Assembly: GCA_031551625.1 (NCBI GenBank)
Contig: JAVBNJ010000161.1
Span: forward strand, 1-13,319
Reading direction: 5' to 3'
DNA length: 13,319 nt
DNA from: JAVBNJ01 sp031551625
GTDB lineage: Bacteria > Bacteroidota > Bacteroidia > Bacteroidales > UBA932
The translations under genes and the position numbers were made by a program. The stretch's first letter is position 1. Each line of letters starts with the position of its first letter. Of the stretch, positions 1 to 6,976 are shown piece by piece. The notes beneath the pieces were generated by a model. The model was given only the letters and a program-made list of their open reading frames with translations. It made no database searches and was not told where the DNA came from.

Positions 1-526
1 GCTGCCAAAAACGCATCAGGTAGTTCTTTTTCTTCCCTTCGGCAGTAGGCGTAAAGCAAATTTTACTTTTCAGCTCTGTCTCTATTTGTCGGTAAACCGA
101 TACCGGAATAGTGGCGTAAGGCATTTTCCGGGCAAAATCAAAATAGACTTCGATAACCTTTCCTGTCTCCGGGTTTATAATCATGGTAACGCCGAGGCTC
201 CCCCCCCCTTGAACCCTACTTTTTTCAGTTGCCGAAAAAGCATTATTTACAATACTGTAAGCTAATGGTTTAGTCCATGTATCATCTTCCGTATCTGGGA
301 TCCAATTATTCATGCTGGGATAGCTGCCATCTTTGTAGGTCTGATCCGTATAAGTAAATTTGTTTTCCTTATTATAAAGAACAACCATTCCCCTAACGTC
401 GCACTGGTAGGTATACCCGCTTTCATAAAATGTTTTGGTTACATCATAATAATACGTTTGCGCAGCCGCTTTACTCATATAGAGCAGGGCGCTTAGTACT
501 ATTATTATTTTCAGTGGTGTTGTCAT
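1..526 (-). CDS. Small secreted protein, paralogue copy 1 (3' end beyond window)
   Basis: The frame opens at an ATG at 526-524 and stays open to the window edge, giving 175 residues. By comparison with the neighbouring copy (580-1122) only about five C-terminal residues are missing. The first 23 residues form a signal peptide: a lysine, then the hydrophobic stretch IIIVLSALLYM, then a cleavage site near AAAQ/TYYY, so the product is exported. The mature part starts TYYYDVTKTFYESGYTYQ. The C-terminal third (GKVIEV, IPVSVYRQIE, FTPTAEGKKK) has the strand-helix-strand rhythm of TonB-C-like or uncharacterised Bacteroidales secreted domains, but I cannot assign a family; DUF5043 is a vague memory only. 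It differs from copy 2 by one missing residue and about 20 substitutions clustered in the middle. A run of nine G (coding strand, around residues 106-108) encodes GGG and keeps the frame. Function unknown. Confidence 0.8.
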   Translation of the reverse strand, partial: MTTPLKIIIVLSALLYMSKAAAQTYYYDVTKTFYESGYTYQCDVRGMVVLYNKENKFTYTDQTYKDGSYPSMNNWIPDTEDDTWTKPLAYSIVNNAFSATEKSRVQGGGSLGVTMIINPETGKVIEVYFDFARKMPYATIPVSVYRQIETELKSKICFTPTAEGKKKNYLMRFWQ

Positions 527-538
527 TTTATAATAAAC

Positions 539-579
539 CCGGCAAAATTTTCGCTACCCTGCCGGAGTATACAGTATAC
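539..579 (-). repeat. Hairpin and palindromic repeat between the duplicated genes
   Basis: The 53-base gap between the paralogues holds the inverted repeat CCGGCA (539-544) / TGCCGG (560-565) with a 15-base loop. Next to it GTATAC occurs twice (567-572 and 574-579) with one base between. Read on the minus strand the stem is followed by an AT-rich but not T-only tract. It could therefore be a weak terminator or an mRNA-processing hairpin that lowers expression of copy 1. No promoter of the TAnnTTTG type is visible here, which fits read-through transcription. Confidence 0.35.
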
Positions 580-1122
580 TTATTTTACCTCTTGCTGCCA
601 AAAACGCATCAGGTAGTTCTTTTTCTTCCCTTCGGCAGTAGGCGTAAAGCAAATTTTACTTTTCAGCTCTGTCTCTATTTGTCGGTAAACCGATACCGGA
701 ATAGTGGCGTAACCATCCTTTCGAGAAAAATCAAATTCTACTTCGATAACCTTTCCTGTCTCCGGGCTTATAATCATGGTAACGCCAAGGGCCTCCCCCC
801 TCCCTCGAACTCTATTTTTTTCTGCCTCCGAAAAAGCATTATTCACAATACTGTAAGCCAATGCTTTAGTCCACGCATCCTTTTCCACATCACGTACCCA
901 ATTATCAATACTGGAATAGCTGCCATCTTTGTAGGTCTGATCCGTATAAGTAAATTTGTTTTCCTTATTATAAAGAACAACCATTCCCTTAACATCGCAC
1001 TGGTAGGTATACCCGCTTTCATAAAATGTTTTGGTTACATCATAATAATACGTTTGTGCAACCGCTTCGCTCATATAGAGTAGGGCGCTTAGTACTAATA
1101 TTATTTTCAGTGGTGTTTTCAT
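580..1122 (-). CDS. Small secreted protein, paralogue copy 2
   Basis: A complete 180-aa protein. Residues 1-23 are a classical signal peptide (K2, K6, hydrophobic IILVLSALLYM, site AVAQ/TYYY); no lipobox cysteine is present, so a soluble periplasmic or secreted product is expected. The mature protein is rich in Tyr and Thr at its start and has single cysteines at about residues 42 and 158. The C-terminal region (GKVIEVEFDF, then IPVSVYRQIETELKSKI) alternates strand and helix patterns. I do not recognise the family securely. The start codon is one base after the stop of the metallopeptidase-like lipoprotein gene, so the two are almost certainly cotranscribed and perhaps translationally coupled. 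A near-identical gene follows 53 bases downstream. A pair of duplicated small exported proteins after a protease could act as its inhibitor, immunity-type partner or substrate; this is inference only. Confidence 0.85.
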   Translation of the reverse strand: MKTPLKIILVLSALLYMSEAVAQTYYYDVTKTFYESGYTYQCDVKGMVVLYNKENKFTYTDQTYKDGSYSSIDNWVRDVEKDAWTKALAYSIVNNAFSEAEKNRVRGRGEALGVTMIISPETGKVIEVEFDFSRKDGYATIPVSVYRQIETELKSKICFTPTAEGKKKNYLMRFWQQEVK

Positions 1123-1123
1123 A

Positions 1124-2560
1124 TTAACAGTTTATTGATAGTGTTTGTACATTTTTAAAATTTGCAGCCCCTAATCTATTATCATCGTAGGGCAGATTTC
1201 TGTAATCGGAACTGCTTTGCCGTAACGCTCCCCCTGTGTTCAATAAATGGGTCTCTAAGTCAATTTCCCCTATCCCGGATTTTAATTTTCCATTAGGTCC
1301 TATGTACTTTGACAATCTACCTATAGCTCTGTGTAGCGGAATAGTTGTCCAATCGTCTTCCCATACACTACCGGAGTACTCCGGCAAACGGCTAAGATAT
1401 AGATATTGTGCATATCTGGCCTCAATTTCTTGATTTAGGTAGGAGCTTCTAAAGGAGCCCGCAGTTTCTTGGTAGGCTTGGTAGGCATGCCACAGTTCGT
1501 GAAAAAAAATGTTACTCTCTGTCCCTTGCAGTGTAATTCCTATTGTTTGCCTGCTGTTAAATGAGAATTGATTTCCGGAACCAAACTGTATACTTAAAGT
1601 TCCTCCGTTCAAAGCATTTACTAGTCCATTATACAATCCTTTCCCCAAACAATCACTTAAAATTTTCTCCAGCATTTTTTCAAGAGCTTTCCAGTTTTCA
1701 ATTGACATATTCGAATTCCGGAGAAGCTTAGTAGCCATGGGCGCTACCAATTCAGGCGTTTCTAATGGGGGCATAAATGTTCCTCCGCCTCCACTGTTAC
1801 CGTTACCTCCGTCGGCCAATAGTAATTCGTCATCGTCGCCCACTGCTACAAAGCGGGAAAACGTACAGACAGTCTCGTGCCCTATCAGCAGCCAGGTGCT
1901 GTAGTCATAGCTCAGCAAGTAGATGCCAACAGTACGGCAATTAGGAGACTGATCAAAACTACTGGCTCGTATTCCATTTTGCGGAACAGGAGCACTCTCC
2001 GGTTGCTCTTCGAACTTCACATGGCGTTCCGTAGGATAGCCCAAGCGGTAGCGAAAATAATCGTACAGCAAATTCACATCGCAGGCAAAATGGGTAGTAT
2101 CTTCTAAAGCCGGTGGAGCAATAGCTATTCCGTTATGCACAGTGTCGCTTCCCACCCGGCAGTCGAACCTCCACAGCGCTACTAATTTCCTTTCTGCGGT
2201 GTCTACCATCGGGACCAAAAGGCGGGTCATAGAATCGACCGTGGTGCTCACATATTGATCCCATAAAGGAAACCCACCGTAAGCAGCCGCGCTTCGGCAT
2301 ACAATACCTCCTTGTTGCGCATTGCGCTGTTCCAAGGCGGCTATAATACGGTTTTTCAATACATCGTCCTTGTTTTGGTAACTGAAAAATTCTGTGTCTG
2401 AAACAGCGGGGATTTCCGTTTCTTGAATAGTTACATCTGCCTCTGAAATATCTTTTTGGCAGGAAAATAAGAATAACGAAAAAAATAAAAACAGGCTTTT
2501 CAATAAATAAATCTTTCTCGGAAACCTGCTCGAATAACAAAGAATTTCTTCCATGGGCAT
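1124..2560 (-). CDS. Lipoprotein with C-terminal HExxH metallopeptidase-like domain
   Basis: A 478-aa protein. The hydrophobic segment LFLFFSLFLFSC ends in a lipobox with Cys34, so it is probably a lipoprotein attached to the outer membrane; the cytoplasmic n-region before it is long (about 20 residues) but no better start is visible. Residues about 60-248 form an N-terminal domain that I do not recognise. A glycine/asparagine-rich linker (about 251-260) separates it from the C-terminal domain (about 285-478). That domain contains IFFHELWHAYQ: His354, Glu355 and His358 form an HExxH zinc-protease motif, and the acidic residues Glu378/Glu380 in NQEIEAR could supply the third ligand, as in gluzincins. 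The motif context (HELxHAYQ) resembles M91-type effector peptidases, but this is a motif-level guess. It heads an operon with two small exported paralogues downstream. A TAnnTTTG promoter element lies about 47 bases upstream. Confidence 0.8.
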   Translation of the reverse strand: MPMEEILCYSSRFPRKIYLLKSLFLFFSLFLFSCQKDISEADVTIQETEIPAVSDTEFFSYQNKDDVLKNRIIAALEQRNAQQGGIVCRSAAAYGGFPLWDQYVSTTVDSMTRLLVPMVDTAERKLVALWRFDCRVGSDTVHNGIAIAPPALEDTTHFACDVNLLYDYFRYRLGYPTERHVKFEEQPESAPVPQNGIRASSFDQSPNCRTVGIYLLSYDYSTWLLIGHETVCTFSRFVAVGDDDELLLADGGNGNSGGGGTFMPPLETPELVAPMATKLLRNSNMSIENWKALEKMLEKILSDCLGKGLYNGLVNALNGGTLSIQFGSGNQFSFNSRQTIGITLQGTESNIFFHELWHAYQAYQETAGSFRSSYLNQEIEARYAQYLYLSRLPEYSGSVWEDDWTTIPLHRAIGRLSKYIGPNGKLKSGIGEIDLETHLLNTGGALRQSSSDYRNLPYDDNRLGAANFKNVQTLSINC

Positions 2561-2606
2561 AAAATTTAGTAGGTTATTATTTTAAGAACATGTGCCGGAC
2601 ACGAAA

Positions 2607-2614
2607 CAAAGATA
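2607..2614 (-). promoter_or_regulatory. -7 element for the lipoprotein operon
   Basis: On the minus strand this reads TATCTTTG, an exact match to the Bacteroidota TAnnTTTG element, 46 bases before the ATG at 2560. No clear TTTG -33 element is seen at the usual spacing. Confidence 0.55.
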
Positions 2615-2657
2615 AACATTTTTTGATAATTAGCGAACTAATTTACAAAATTCGTGC

Positions 2658-3431
2658 CTAAAATTGGCTATGCACCACCAGCCCGTCGTAGGCGGGGACT
2701 ACGCCTTGCGGCAATGAGGCAGCCAATGTTTGGTGGCATTCAATCTGGTGCGAGAGGTGTGTTAAATACAGTTGCTTGGGTTGCAACTCTTCGCGCAATG
2801 CCAATGCTTCGGGCAGTGAGAGGTGCGAGAGGTGCGACGTGCGGCGGATTACATTCAATATCAACACCTCCAGGCCTTGCAGCTTTTTCTTTTCGTGTTC
2901 GTCAATGCGGCTGGCATCGGTAATGTAGGCAAGGTTACCAATGCGGAAGCCGAGTATCGGTAGTTTGTGATGATATACGCGAATGGGCGCAATAGGAATG
3001 CCCGCAATTTCGAACGGTTTTTCGCCAATAGTAATCAAATTAAATTCGGGCACGCCGGGGTATTTATTTTCTGCAAACGCATATTGATACTCCTGCTTGA
3101 GCGCTTGCTGCACGCGGGGTTCGGCATATATATCGACCGGTTTTTGTGTAATATAATTCAGTGCACGCACATCGTCAAGGCCGCCCATGTGGTCTTTGTG
3201 TTCGTGGGTGAGCAAAATGCCATCAAGCCGCTTGACATTGGCCGATAGGAGTTGCTGACGAAAATCGGGACCCGCATCAATGAGTAGTTGCACACCGTCG
3301 ACTTCGACAAGAGCCGAGGTGCGTAGCCGTTTGTCGTGCCTGTCGGTTGATACACATACTTCGCAATCGCATGCAATTACCGGAATGCCTTGCGAGGTAC
3401 CGGTTCCCAAAAATGTAAGTTTTACGTCCAT
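2658..3431 (-). CDS. PhnP-like metallo-beta-lactamase-fold hydrolase
   Basis: A 257-aa MBL-fold enzyme, starting at the ATG at 3431; an upstream in-frame TTG at 3446 is less likely because the family begins at about MDVKLTFLGTGTSQG. Motifs in order are LGTGTSQGIPVI, a cysteine cluster CDCEVC (Cys21, 23, 26), the dimetal site THEHKDH (His76, His78, Asp80, His81), YHH (His154/155), TDAS (Asp172), and LTHLSH (His225, His228). This is the pattern of PhnP and related phosphodiesterases, where the three cysteines plus a late histidine bind a structural zinc. PhnP proper cleaves cyclic ribose phosphates in phosphonate breakdown; no phosphonate genes are present here, so the substrate is unknown. It is a cytoplasmic protein with no signal peptide. 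It is transcribed in the same direction as the S8 protease upstream but has its own promoter element in the 59-base gap. Confidence 0.88.
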   Translation of the reverse strand: MDVKLTFLGTGTSQGIPVIACDCEVCVSTDRHDKRLRTSALVEVDGVQLLIDAGPDFRQQLLSANVKRLDGILLTHEHKDHMGGLDDVRALNYITQKPVDIYAEPRVQQALKQEYQYAFAENKYPGVPEFNLITIGEKPFEIAGIPIAPIRVYHHKLPILGFRIGNLAYITDASRIDEHEKKKLQGLEVLILNVIRRTSHLSHLSLPEALALREELQPKQLYLTHLSHQIECHQTLAASLPQGVVPAYDGLVVHSQF

Positions 3432-3458
3432 GAAAATGATTGACAATTTACGGATTTA

Positions 3459-3466
3459 CAAATTTA
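3459..3466 (-). promoter_or_regulatory. -7 element for the MBL-fold hydrolase
   Basis: Minus-strand TAAATTTG matches TAnnTTTG and lies 27 bases before the chosen ATG (3431), inside the gap after the protease gene. It sits within a short imperfect run of ATTTAC units with period 8 (about 3446-3473). Confidence 0.5.
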
Positions 3467-3490
3467 CGATTCACAGATTCATTGTTATTA

Positions 3491-5467
3491 TCAATAACGA
3501 ATAACCACGTAGCCGCTTTGCACATGACCGGAGTTATGCGCAGTGAGCATATAAAAATAAGTACCGGCAGGTATCTTCTGTCCTTTGCTATGACCGCTGT
3601 TAGCTAAACCATTCCAATCGTTGCGGTAATCATCGGTTTGATAGTAAAATTGTCCCGAACGGTCAAATACTTTCAGCGAATAAGTATCGCGGCTATCCAT
3701 TACTATCTCGAAATAATCGTTCACGCCGTCATCATTAGGACTGAAGCCCTGAGGAACTTTAGCTTCGGCATATACCGTAACGGTACAAACCGCTTTAAAG
3801 CCGCCGTCTGCCGTAGTAACGGTAACATTTGCTTCTCCCGCCGCTTTTGCTGTTAGCTTACCGGCAGCGTCTACCGACACGATACTTTGATAATTACTCG
3901 TCCACCCTACCGATTTGTTAGTGGCATCGGAAGGGCTGACAATTGCGGCAAGCGAGGCTGTATCGCCTACAACTAATTTTATAGTTGCAGGAGCAACCTG
4001 CACACTTTGGACAAAAACAATATCGTCGGCCACAGCTTTGGAGGCATCTATTAAACCGGCACCCATTTTGCCTTGTGCATACAGCGGCTCATTTGGCAAG
4101 GGGTTTACCGATTCCAGTAAACGGCGGCGCAATAATGCCGGTGTGTAGGTTCCGGAACCGAACTTCGACAATACCAGCGCTGCTATACCCGATACATGCG
4201 GACATGCCATAGAAGTGCCTTCGAGCCAAGCATAACTTCCGCTTGCCACGTTGACCGTACTATATATTCCTCCTTCCGGTTTTTTTAGCAACCAATCGCC
4301 ACCGGGCGCCGTAATATCTATGGAATCGCTGTAGTTGGAATACCATGCTCTTTTTCCGGTAGGCCCTACCGCTGCCACTGCCCACACTTCGGGAAACATG
4401 GCCGGATACCAATTGGTATACGAAGAGCTATTGTTACCACCGGCAAAGAATACAATACCACCCGTCATGAGTGTGCCCGGCAACGGTTGTCCGTTATTAT
4501 CCTTACCGGCGTTATCTATAAAATAATTGATCGCTACCCGCACTTCCGGATCATAAGCACCTGCTTCGTCGTAGCCCCAGCTATTCTGGGCAATCAACGC
4601 ACCATTGTCGGCTGCATATTGAAAAGCCCGTGCAATGCCCGCACCTGAGGCAACGTAATGGCCATCAAAAATAGCACACGACATTAACTGCACCCCCGGT
4701 TCTGCGCCCCAGCCGCCGGCTATTCCCGCTACTCCCTCCGAATTAGCGGAGCGTGCCGCTACTATGCCTGCCACATGTGTGCCATGGTTATCAAATGTAT
4801 AACTTGCCATATTTCGTGCAAAGTTATAACCTATACCCGGCCACATATTGTCGTGCAAATCGGTATGGCTGTGGTCGATACCACCATCGATCACAGCTAC
4901 AATTATGCCGGGTTTTCCCGTTTCCTCCGCCCACGCTGCAGGCATACGGATATCCACTCCTGCCACTGCCAACGAGGCCGGCTGTCCGGTATTATTCAGG
5001 TTCCACTGGCGGGGAAAATAGGTATCGTTAGGGGTGAGTGTTGCGGCTTGTTGCACAACAGGTACAGAAGGCATAGCCGTGCGGAGAATACGGTAAGCAG
5101 GCGATGCCACTTCTACAGCTCCGGATGCCAGGTAATCGGCCACGGCAGCAGCCATATCGGCAGTGGTGTCGATATGTACTTCGTACCACAAGTGCAACCC
5201 GTAGCGCCGTTGGCGTTCCTCGAACGGACCGCCGATATTGAACACCGGTTGCATGCTCGTGGCGGTATAGCGAGTATTTACCACGTCCATTTTCTGAATG
5301 CCCATTTGCACAATGCTTACTGCATTTTGTTGCTGCACTGCACAACGCACCGTTTGCTCTATAGAAGGTTTCAACTTCAATTTCACAACTCCACGTTGCA
5401 CACCTTGCTGCGCAATGAGTTCAAACGCACCCAAAAAGAGCATTATAAAAAACAAGAATCGCTTCAC
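3491..5467 (-). CDS. Secreted S8 (subtilisin-family) protease with type IX sorting domain
   Basis: 658 aa. A signal peptide covers residues 1-20 (KRFLFFIMLFLGAFELIAQ). A propeptide-like region follows (about 21-145). The subtilase catalytic domain spans about 155-480 with the complete triad: Asp194 in AVIDGGIDHSH, His228 in DNHGTHVAGI, Ser419 in GTSMACPHVSG. The oxyanion Asn is probably Asn345 in AGGNN. A bacterial Ig-like (BIG2-type) domain covers about 487-566 (VAPATIKLVVGDTASL, ending VCTVTVYA). The C-terminal domain of about 571-658 begins QGFSPNDDGVNDYFEI and ends GYVVIRY. This is the gliding-motility-associated (CHU_C, type B) sorting domain, so the enzyme is predicted to be exported by Sec and then released or attached at the cell surface by the type IX secretion system. 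All key residues are present. It is transcribed divergently from the RsmI-like gene, with a 97-base shared upstream region. Confidence 0.95.
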   Translation of the reverse strand: MKRFLFFIMLFLGAFELIAQQGVQRGVVKLKLKPSIEQTVRCAVQQQNAVSIVQMGIQKMDVVNTRYTATSMQPVFNIGGPFEERQRRYGLHLWYEVHIDTTADMAAAVADYLASGAVEVASPAYRILRTAMPSVPVVQQAATLTPNDTYFPRQWNLNNTGQPASLAVAGVDIRMPAAWAEETGKPGIIVAVIDGGIDHSHTDLHDNMWPGIGYNFARNMASYTFDNHGTHVAGIVAARSANSEGVAGIAGGWGAEPGVQLMSCAIFDGHYVASGAGIARAFQYAADNGALIAQNSWGYDEAGAYDPEVRVAINYFIDNAGKDNNGQPLPGTLMTGGIVFFAGGNNSSSYTNWYPAMFPEVWAVAAVGPTGKRAWYSNYSDSIDITAPGGDWLLKKPEGGIYSTVNVASGSYAWLEGTSMACPHVSGIAALVLSKFGSGTYTPALLRRRLLESVNPLPNEPLYAQGKMGAGLIDASKAVADDIVFVQSVQVAPATIKLVVGDTASLAAIVSPSDATNKSVGWTSNYQSIVSVDAAGKLTAKAAGEANVTVTTADGGFKAVCTVTVYAEAKVPQGFSPNDDGVNDYFEIVMDSRDTYSLKVFDRSGQFYYQTDDYRNDWNGLANSGHSKGQKIPAGTYFYMLTAHNSGHVQSGYVVIRY

Positions 5468-5493
5468 TATATTTTGAGAATTTCAATTGTTTA

Positions 5494-5501
5494 CAAAGGT
5501 A
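5494..5501 (-). promoter_or_regulatory. -7 element for the S8 protease
   Basis: Minus-strand TACCTTTG matches TAnnTTTG, 26 bases before the protease ATG (5467). It lies back to back with the plus-strand element at 5538-5545. Confidence 0.55.
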
Positions 5502-5516
5502 CAAAATAAAAGACGA

Positions 5517-5545
5517 TTTTGTTTAGCAGAAAATCGCTACATTTG
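5517..5545 (+). promoter_or_regulatory. Promoter of the RsmI-like gene
   Basis: TTTTG at 5517-5521 (a possible -33 element) is followed after 16 bases by TACATTTG at 5538-5545, an exact TAnnTTTG match. The latter ends 19 bases before the chosen ATG at 5565, which supports that start over the in-frame upstream ATG at 5487. Confidence 0.6.
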
Positions 5546-5564
5546 TATTTATTTTTTCAACGAA

Positions 5565-6275
5565 ATGTCTACCGGAAAACTATACCTGCTTCCCGCCCCT
5601 ATTGGCGATGGCGAAATCGAAAATGTAATCCCGCAAGGAACCGTAGATGTATTGCGCAACCTTCGTTTCTTTGTGGTAGAAGAATTACGCACCGCCCGCC
5701 GTTACCTCAGTAAAGCCAGGGTAAACACCCCTATTGACTCATTGACATTTTTCGAACTCAATGAGCACACAGCCACCGAAACCATTGCCCCTTACCTGCA
5801 ACCCGCACTCGACGGGCATGACATGGGGCTACTCAGCGAAGCAGGAGTACCTGCAGTGGCCGATCCCGGCGCTGCATTAGTAGCTTTAGCACACATCAAA
5901 AACATTGAAGTGGTACCGCTCACAGGGCCATCATCGTTGCTACTGGCGCTCATGGCAAGTGGGCTCAACGGGCAATCGTTTGCTTTTGTGGGTTACCTGC
6001 CTGTGAAACCTCACGAACGCCAACAGCGTATCAAACAATTGGAACGCCGCTCGGCAACCGAACGGCAGACACAACTGTTTATCGAAACGCCTTACCGCAA
6101 CCTGTCGCTATTCGAAGAATTGTTGAAAACCGCCGCACCCGATACACTGTTATGCGTAGCCGCCAACCTCACACAGCCCAACGCTTTCATCCGCACAGCC
6201 ACTATTGCTCAATGGAAAAAGCAACCGCTACCCGACATTCTTAAAAAACCTTGTATCTTCTTGATTTTGTCCTAA
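5565..6275 (+). CDS. RsmI-like SAM-dependent methyltransferase (tetrapyrrole methylase family)
   Basis: 236 aa from the ATG at 5565 (MSTGKLYLLPAPIGDGE). The frame is open back to 5487, but that extension overlaps the promoter element and is unlike the family. Diagnostic segments are LYLLPAPIGD (6-15), VVEELRTARRYL (37-48), SEAGVPAVADPGAALV (91-106), GPSSLLLALMASG (121-133), FVGYLP (141-146) and IETPYRN (173-179). These are the SAM-binding motifs of the RsmI/CobA-like class III methyltransferases. RsmI itself methylates the 2'-O of C1402 in 16S rRNA. This shorter form, without the C-terminal extension, is the Bacteroidota paralogue, whose exact substrate I do not know, so the symbol is withheld. 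It is a cytoplasmic, single-gene transcription unit ending at a strong bidirectional terminator. Confidence 0.92.
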   Translation: MSTGKLYLLPAPIGDGEIENVIPQGTVDVLRNLRFFVVEELRTARRYLSKARVNTPIDSLTFFELNEHTATETIAPYLQPALDGHDMGLLSEAGVPAVADPGAALVALAHIKNIEVVPLTGPSSLLLALMASGLNGQSFAFVGYLPVKPHERQQRIKQLERRSATERQTQLFIETPYRNLSLFEELLKTAAPDTLLCVAANLTQPNAFIRTATIAQWKKQPLPDILKKPCIFLILS

Positions 6276-6314
6276 AAAGAATAGATTTCTTTGTTAGGCT
6301 ACACAAAGAATTTC

Positions 6315-6344
6315 AAAAACGAGGTGCATTTGCACCTCGTTTTT
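6315..6344. terminator. Bidirectional rho-independent terminator
   Basis: A perfect inverted repeat: AAAAACGAGGTGCA (6315-6328), loop TT, TGCACCTCGTTTTT (6331-6344). The GC-rich core is flanked by A-run and T-run, so it can stop transcription in both directions: the RsmI-like gene from the left and tRNA-Gln from the right. Confidence 0.93.
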
Positions 6345-6346
6345 AG

Positions 6347-6417
6347 TTGACCCGCTAGGACTCGAACCCAGAAAGACAGAACCAGAATCTGTAGTGTTAC
6401 CATTACACCACGGGTCA
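6347..6417 (-). tRNA. tRNA-Gln (anticodon CTG)
   Basis: Read on the minus strand the sequence folds as a canonical cloverleaf. The acceptor is TGACCCG/CGGGTCA (7 bp). The D-arm is GTG/CAC, with loop TAATGGTAA. The anticodon stem is ACAGA/TCTGT with 7-base loop TTCTGGT, so positions 34-36 are CTG, decoding CAG (Gln). A 4-base variable loop follows. The T-arm is CTGGG/CCTAG with loop TTCGAGT. The discriminator base is A (complement of 6347) and CCA is not encoded. It is transcribed from a TAnnTTTG element 14 bases upstream and ends at the shared terminator immediately downstream. Confidence 0.96.
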
Positions 6418-6431
6418 ATGAAATGGAAGTG

Positions 6432-6439
6432 CAAAAGTA
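6432..6439 (-). promoter_or_regulatory. -7 element for tRNA-Gln
   Basis: Minus-strand TACTTTTG matches TAnnTTTG, 14 bases before the mature tRNA 5' end at 6417. It lies only 13 bases from the divergent plus-strand element at 6453-6460, so the two promoters overlap. Confidence 0.6.
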
Positions 6440-6452
6440 CAAATAATTTTTG

Positions 6453-6460
6453 TATTTTTG
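6453..6460 (+). promoter_or_regulatory. -7 element for the small TPR gene
   Basis: TATTTTTG matches TAnnTTTG and ends 21 bases before the ATG at 6482. Its position supports the ATG start rather than an in-frame TTG at 6458, which falls inside the element. Confidence 0.55.
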
Positions 6461-6481
6461 CTGAAGAAAGATTTTTTTGAC

Positions 6482-6673
6482 ATGAAAACACCTGTTACCG
6501 AAGACGATTTTTATGAACTGGGCCGCAAGCATCAGCAAAAACAAGAGTGGGGAGAAGCCATCAACGCTTACAAAAAAGCGCTGGAGCTGAACCCCGAAAG
6601 CCGCGCTGCCGCTGCGTTGGAATACATTTACGAAATACTGGCATTCCGTCACAACGATTTATTGAATCCCTAA
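6482..6673 (+). CDS. Tiny TPR-repeat protein
   Basis: 63 aa starting MKTPVTEDDFYELG. Residues about 10-43 (YELGRKHQQKQEWGEAINAYKKALELNPES) match the tetratricopeptide consensus well: W23, G24, A26, Y30, A33, L34 and P38 fall at the expected positions. The remainder is a second helix ending in IYEILAFRHNDLLNP. There is no signal peptide, so it is cytoplasmic. A single TPR is short for a binding scaffold; it may dimerise or cap another protein. It lies 80 bases upstream of the ferredoxin gene in the same direction. I recall this pair as being conserved in Bacteroidales, which would suggest a role linked to the ferredoxin, but this is not shown by the sequence. Confidence 0.85.
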   Translation: MKTPVTEDDFYELGRKHQQKQEWGEAINAYKKALELNPESRAAAALEYIYEILAFRHNDLLNP

Positions 6674-6675
6674 TA

Positions 6676-6707
6676 TTTGCTAATTCGCATATTATTTTGT
6701 AATTTTG
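6676..6707 (+). promoter_or_regulatory. Promoter of the ferredoxin gene
   Basis: TTTG at 6676-6679 and TAATTTTG at 6700-6707 match the Bacteroidota -33 and -7 elements with a 20-base spacer, the best complete promoter in the window. The transcript would have a leader of about 40 bases before the ATG at 6754. Confidence 0.68.
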
Positions 6708-6753
6708 CATCACAATAAATTGCTATTATAAACTTTAAACTAAATAAAAAATT

Positions 6754-6924
6754 ATGGCACACAAAATCTCTGACGATTGCACCACTTGTGGTACTTGTAT
6801 TGACGAATGTCCGGTAGAAGCAATCTCTCCGGGTAGCGACAAGTACGTTATTGATCCGAACATTTGCACCGATTGCGGCACTTGCGCTGACGCTTGTCCG
6901 GTAGGTGCTATCAGCCCGGCATAA
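6754..6924 (+). CDS. 2x[4Fe-4S] ferredoxin
   Basis: A 56-aa protein (MAHKISDDCTTCGTCIDECP...). It has two complete CxxCxxCxxxCP cluster-binding motifs: Cys9, 12, 15, 19 with Pro20, and Cys38, 41, 44, 48 with Pro49. The cross-over arrangement is that of clostridial-type (bacterial) 8Fe-8S ferredoxins, which are soluble low-potential electron carriers, for example for pyruvate:ferredoxin oxidoreductase or hydrogenase in anaerobes. The length is normal for the family. The ATG is preceded by an A-rich stretch rather than a GG-containing Shine-Dalgarno, as is common in this phylum. It has its own promoter and terminator, so it can be expressed highly and independently. It implies an anaerobic or fermentative lifestyle. 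Confidence 0.97.
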   Translation: MAHKISDDCTTCGTCIDECPVEAISPGSDKYVIDPNICTDCGTCADACPVGAISPA

Positions 6925-6942
6925 CGATTTTTTTAAGACGGG

Positions 6943-6976
6943 AAACGCTGCATTATTCATAAAATGCAGCGTTTTT
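6943..6976 (+). terminator. Rho-independent terminator after the ferredoxin gene
   Basis: Stem AAACGCTGCATT (6943-6954) / AATGCAGCGTTT (6963-6974), 8-base loop, followed by TT and C-T-rich sequence. It lies 18 bases after the ferredoxin stop codon. Confidence 0.9.

Larger units (their letters stand above)
1..1122 (-). repeat. Tandem gene duplication
   Basis: Positions 1-526 and 594-1122 are two head-to-tail copies of one gene. The first 119 bases of each unit as written (1-119 and 594-712, encoding the C-terminal parts) are identical. The signal peptide and the following stretch, up to about residue 68, differ by only a few bases. Divergence is concentrated in the middle. This indicates a recent duplication, or gene conversion of the ends. 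Confidence 0.9.

Noticed and set aside
430..1083. A 217-codon plus-strand open frame and other long opposite-strand frames (e.g. 4775-5509, 7235-7714)
   Set aside because: They lie antisense to genes with clear protein motifs or paralogues, and their translations are low-complexity with no recognisable domains.
3446..3473. Tandem ATTTAC octamers as a CRISPR or iteron array
   Set aside because: Only about three imperfect AT-rich 8-base units; simple low-complexity DNA around a promoter element is enough to explain it.
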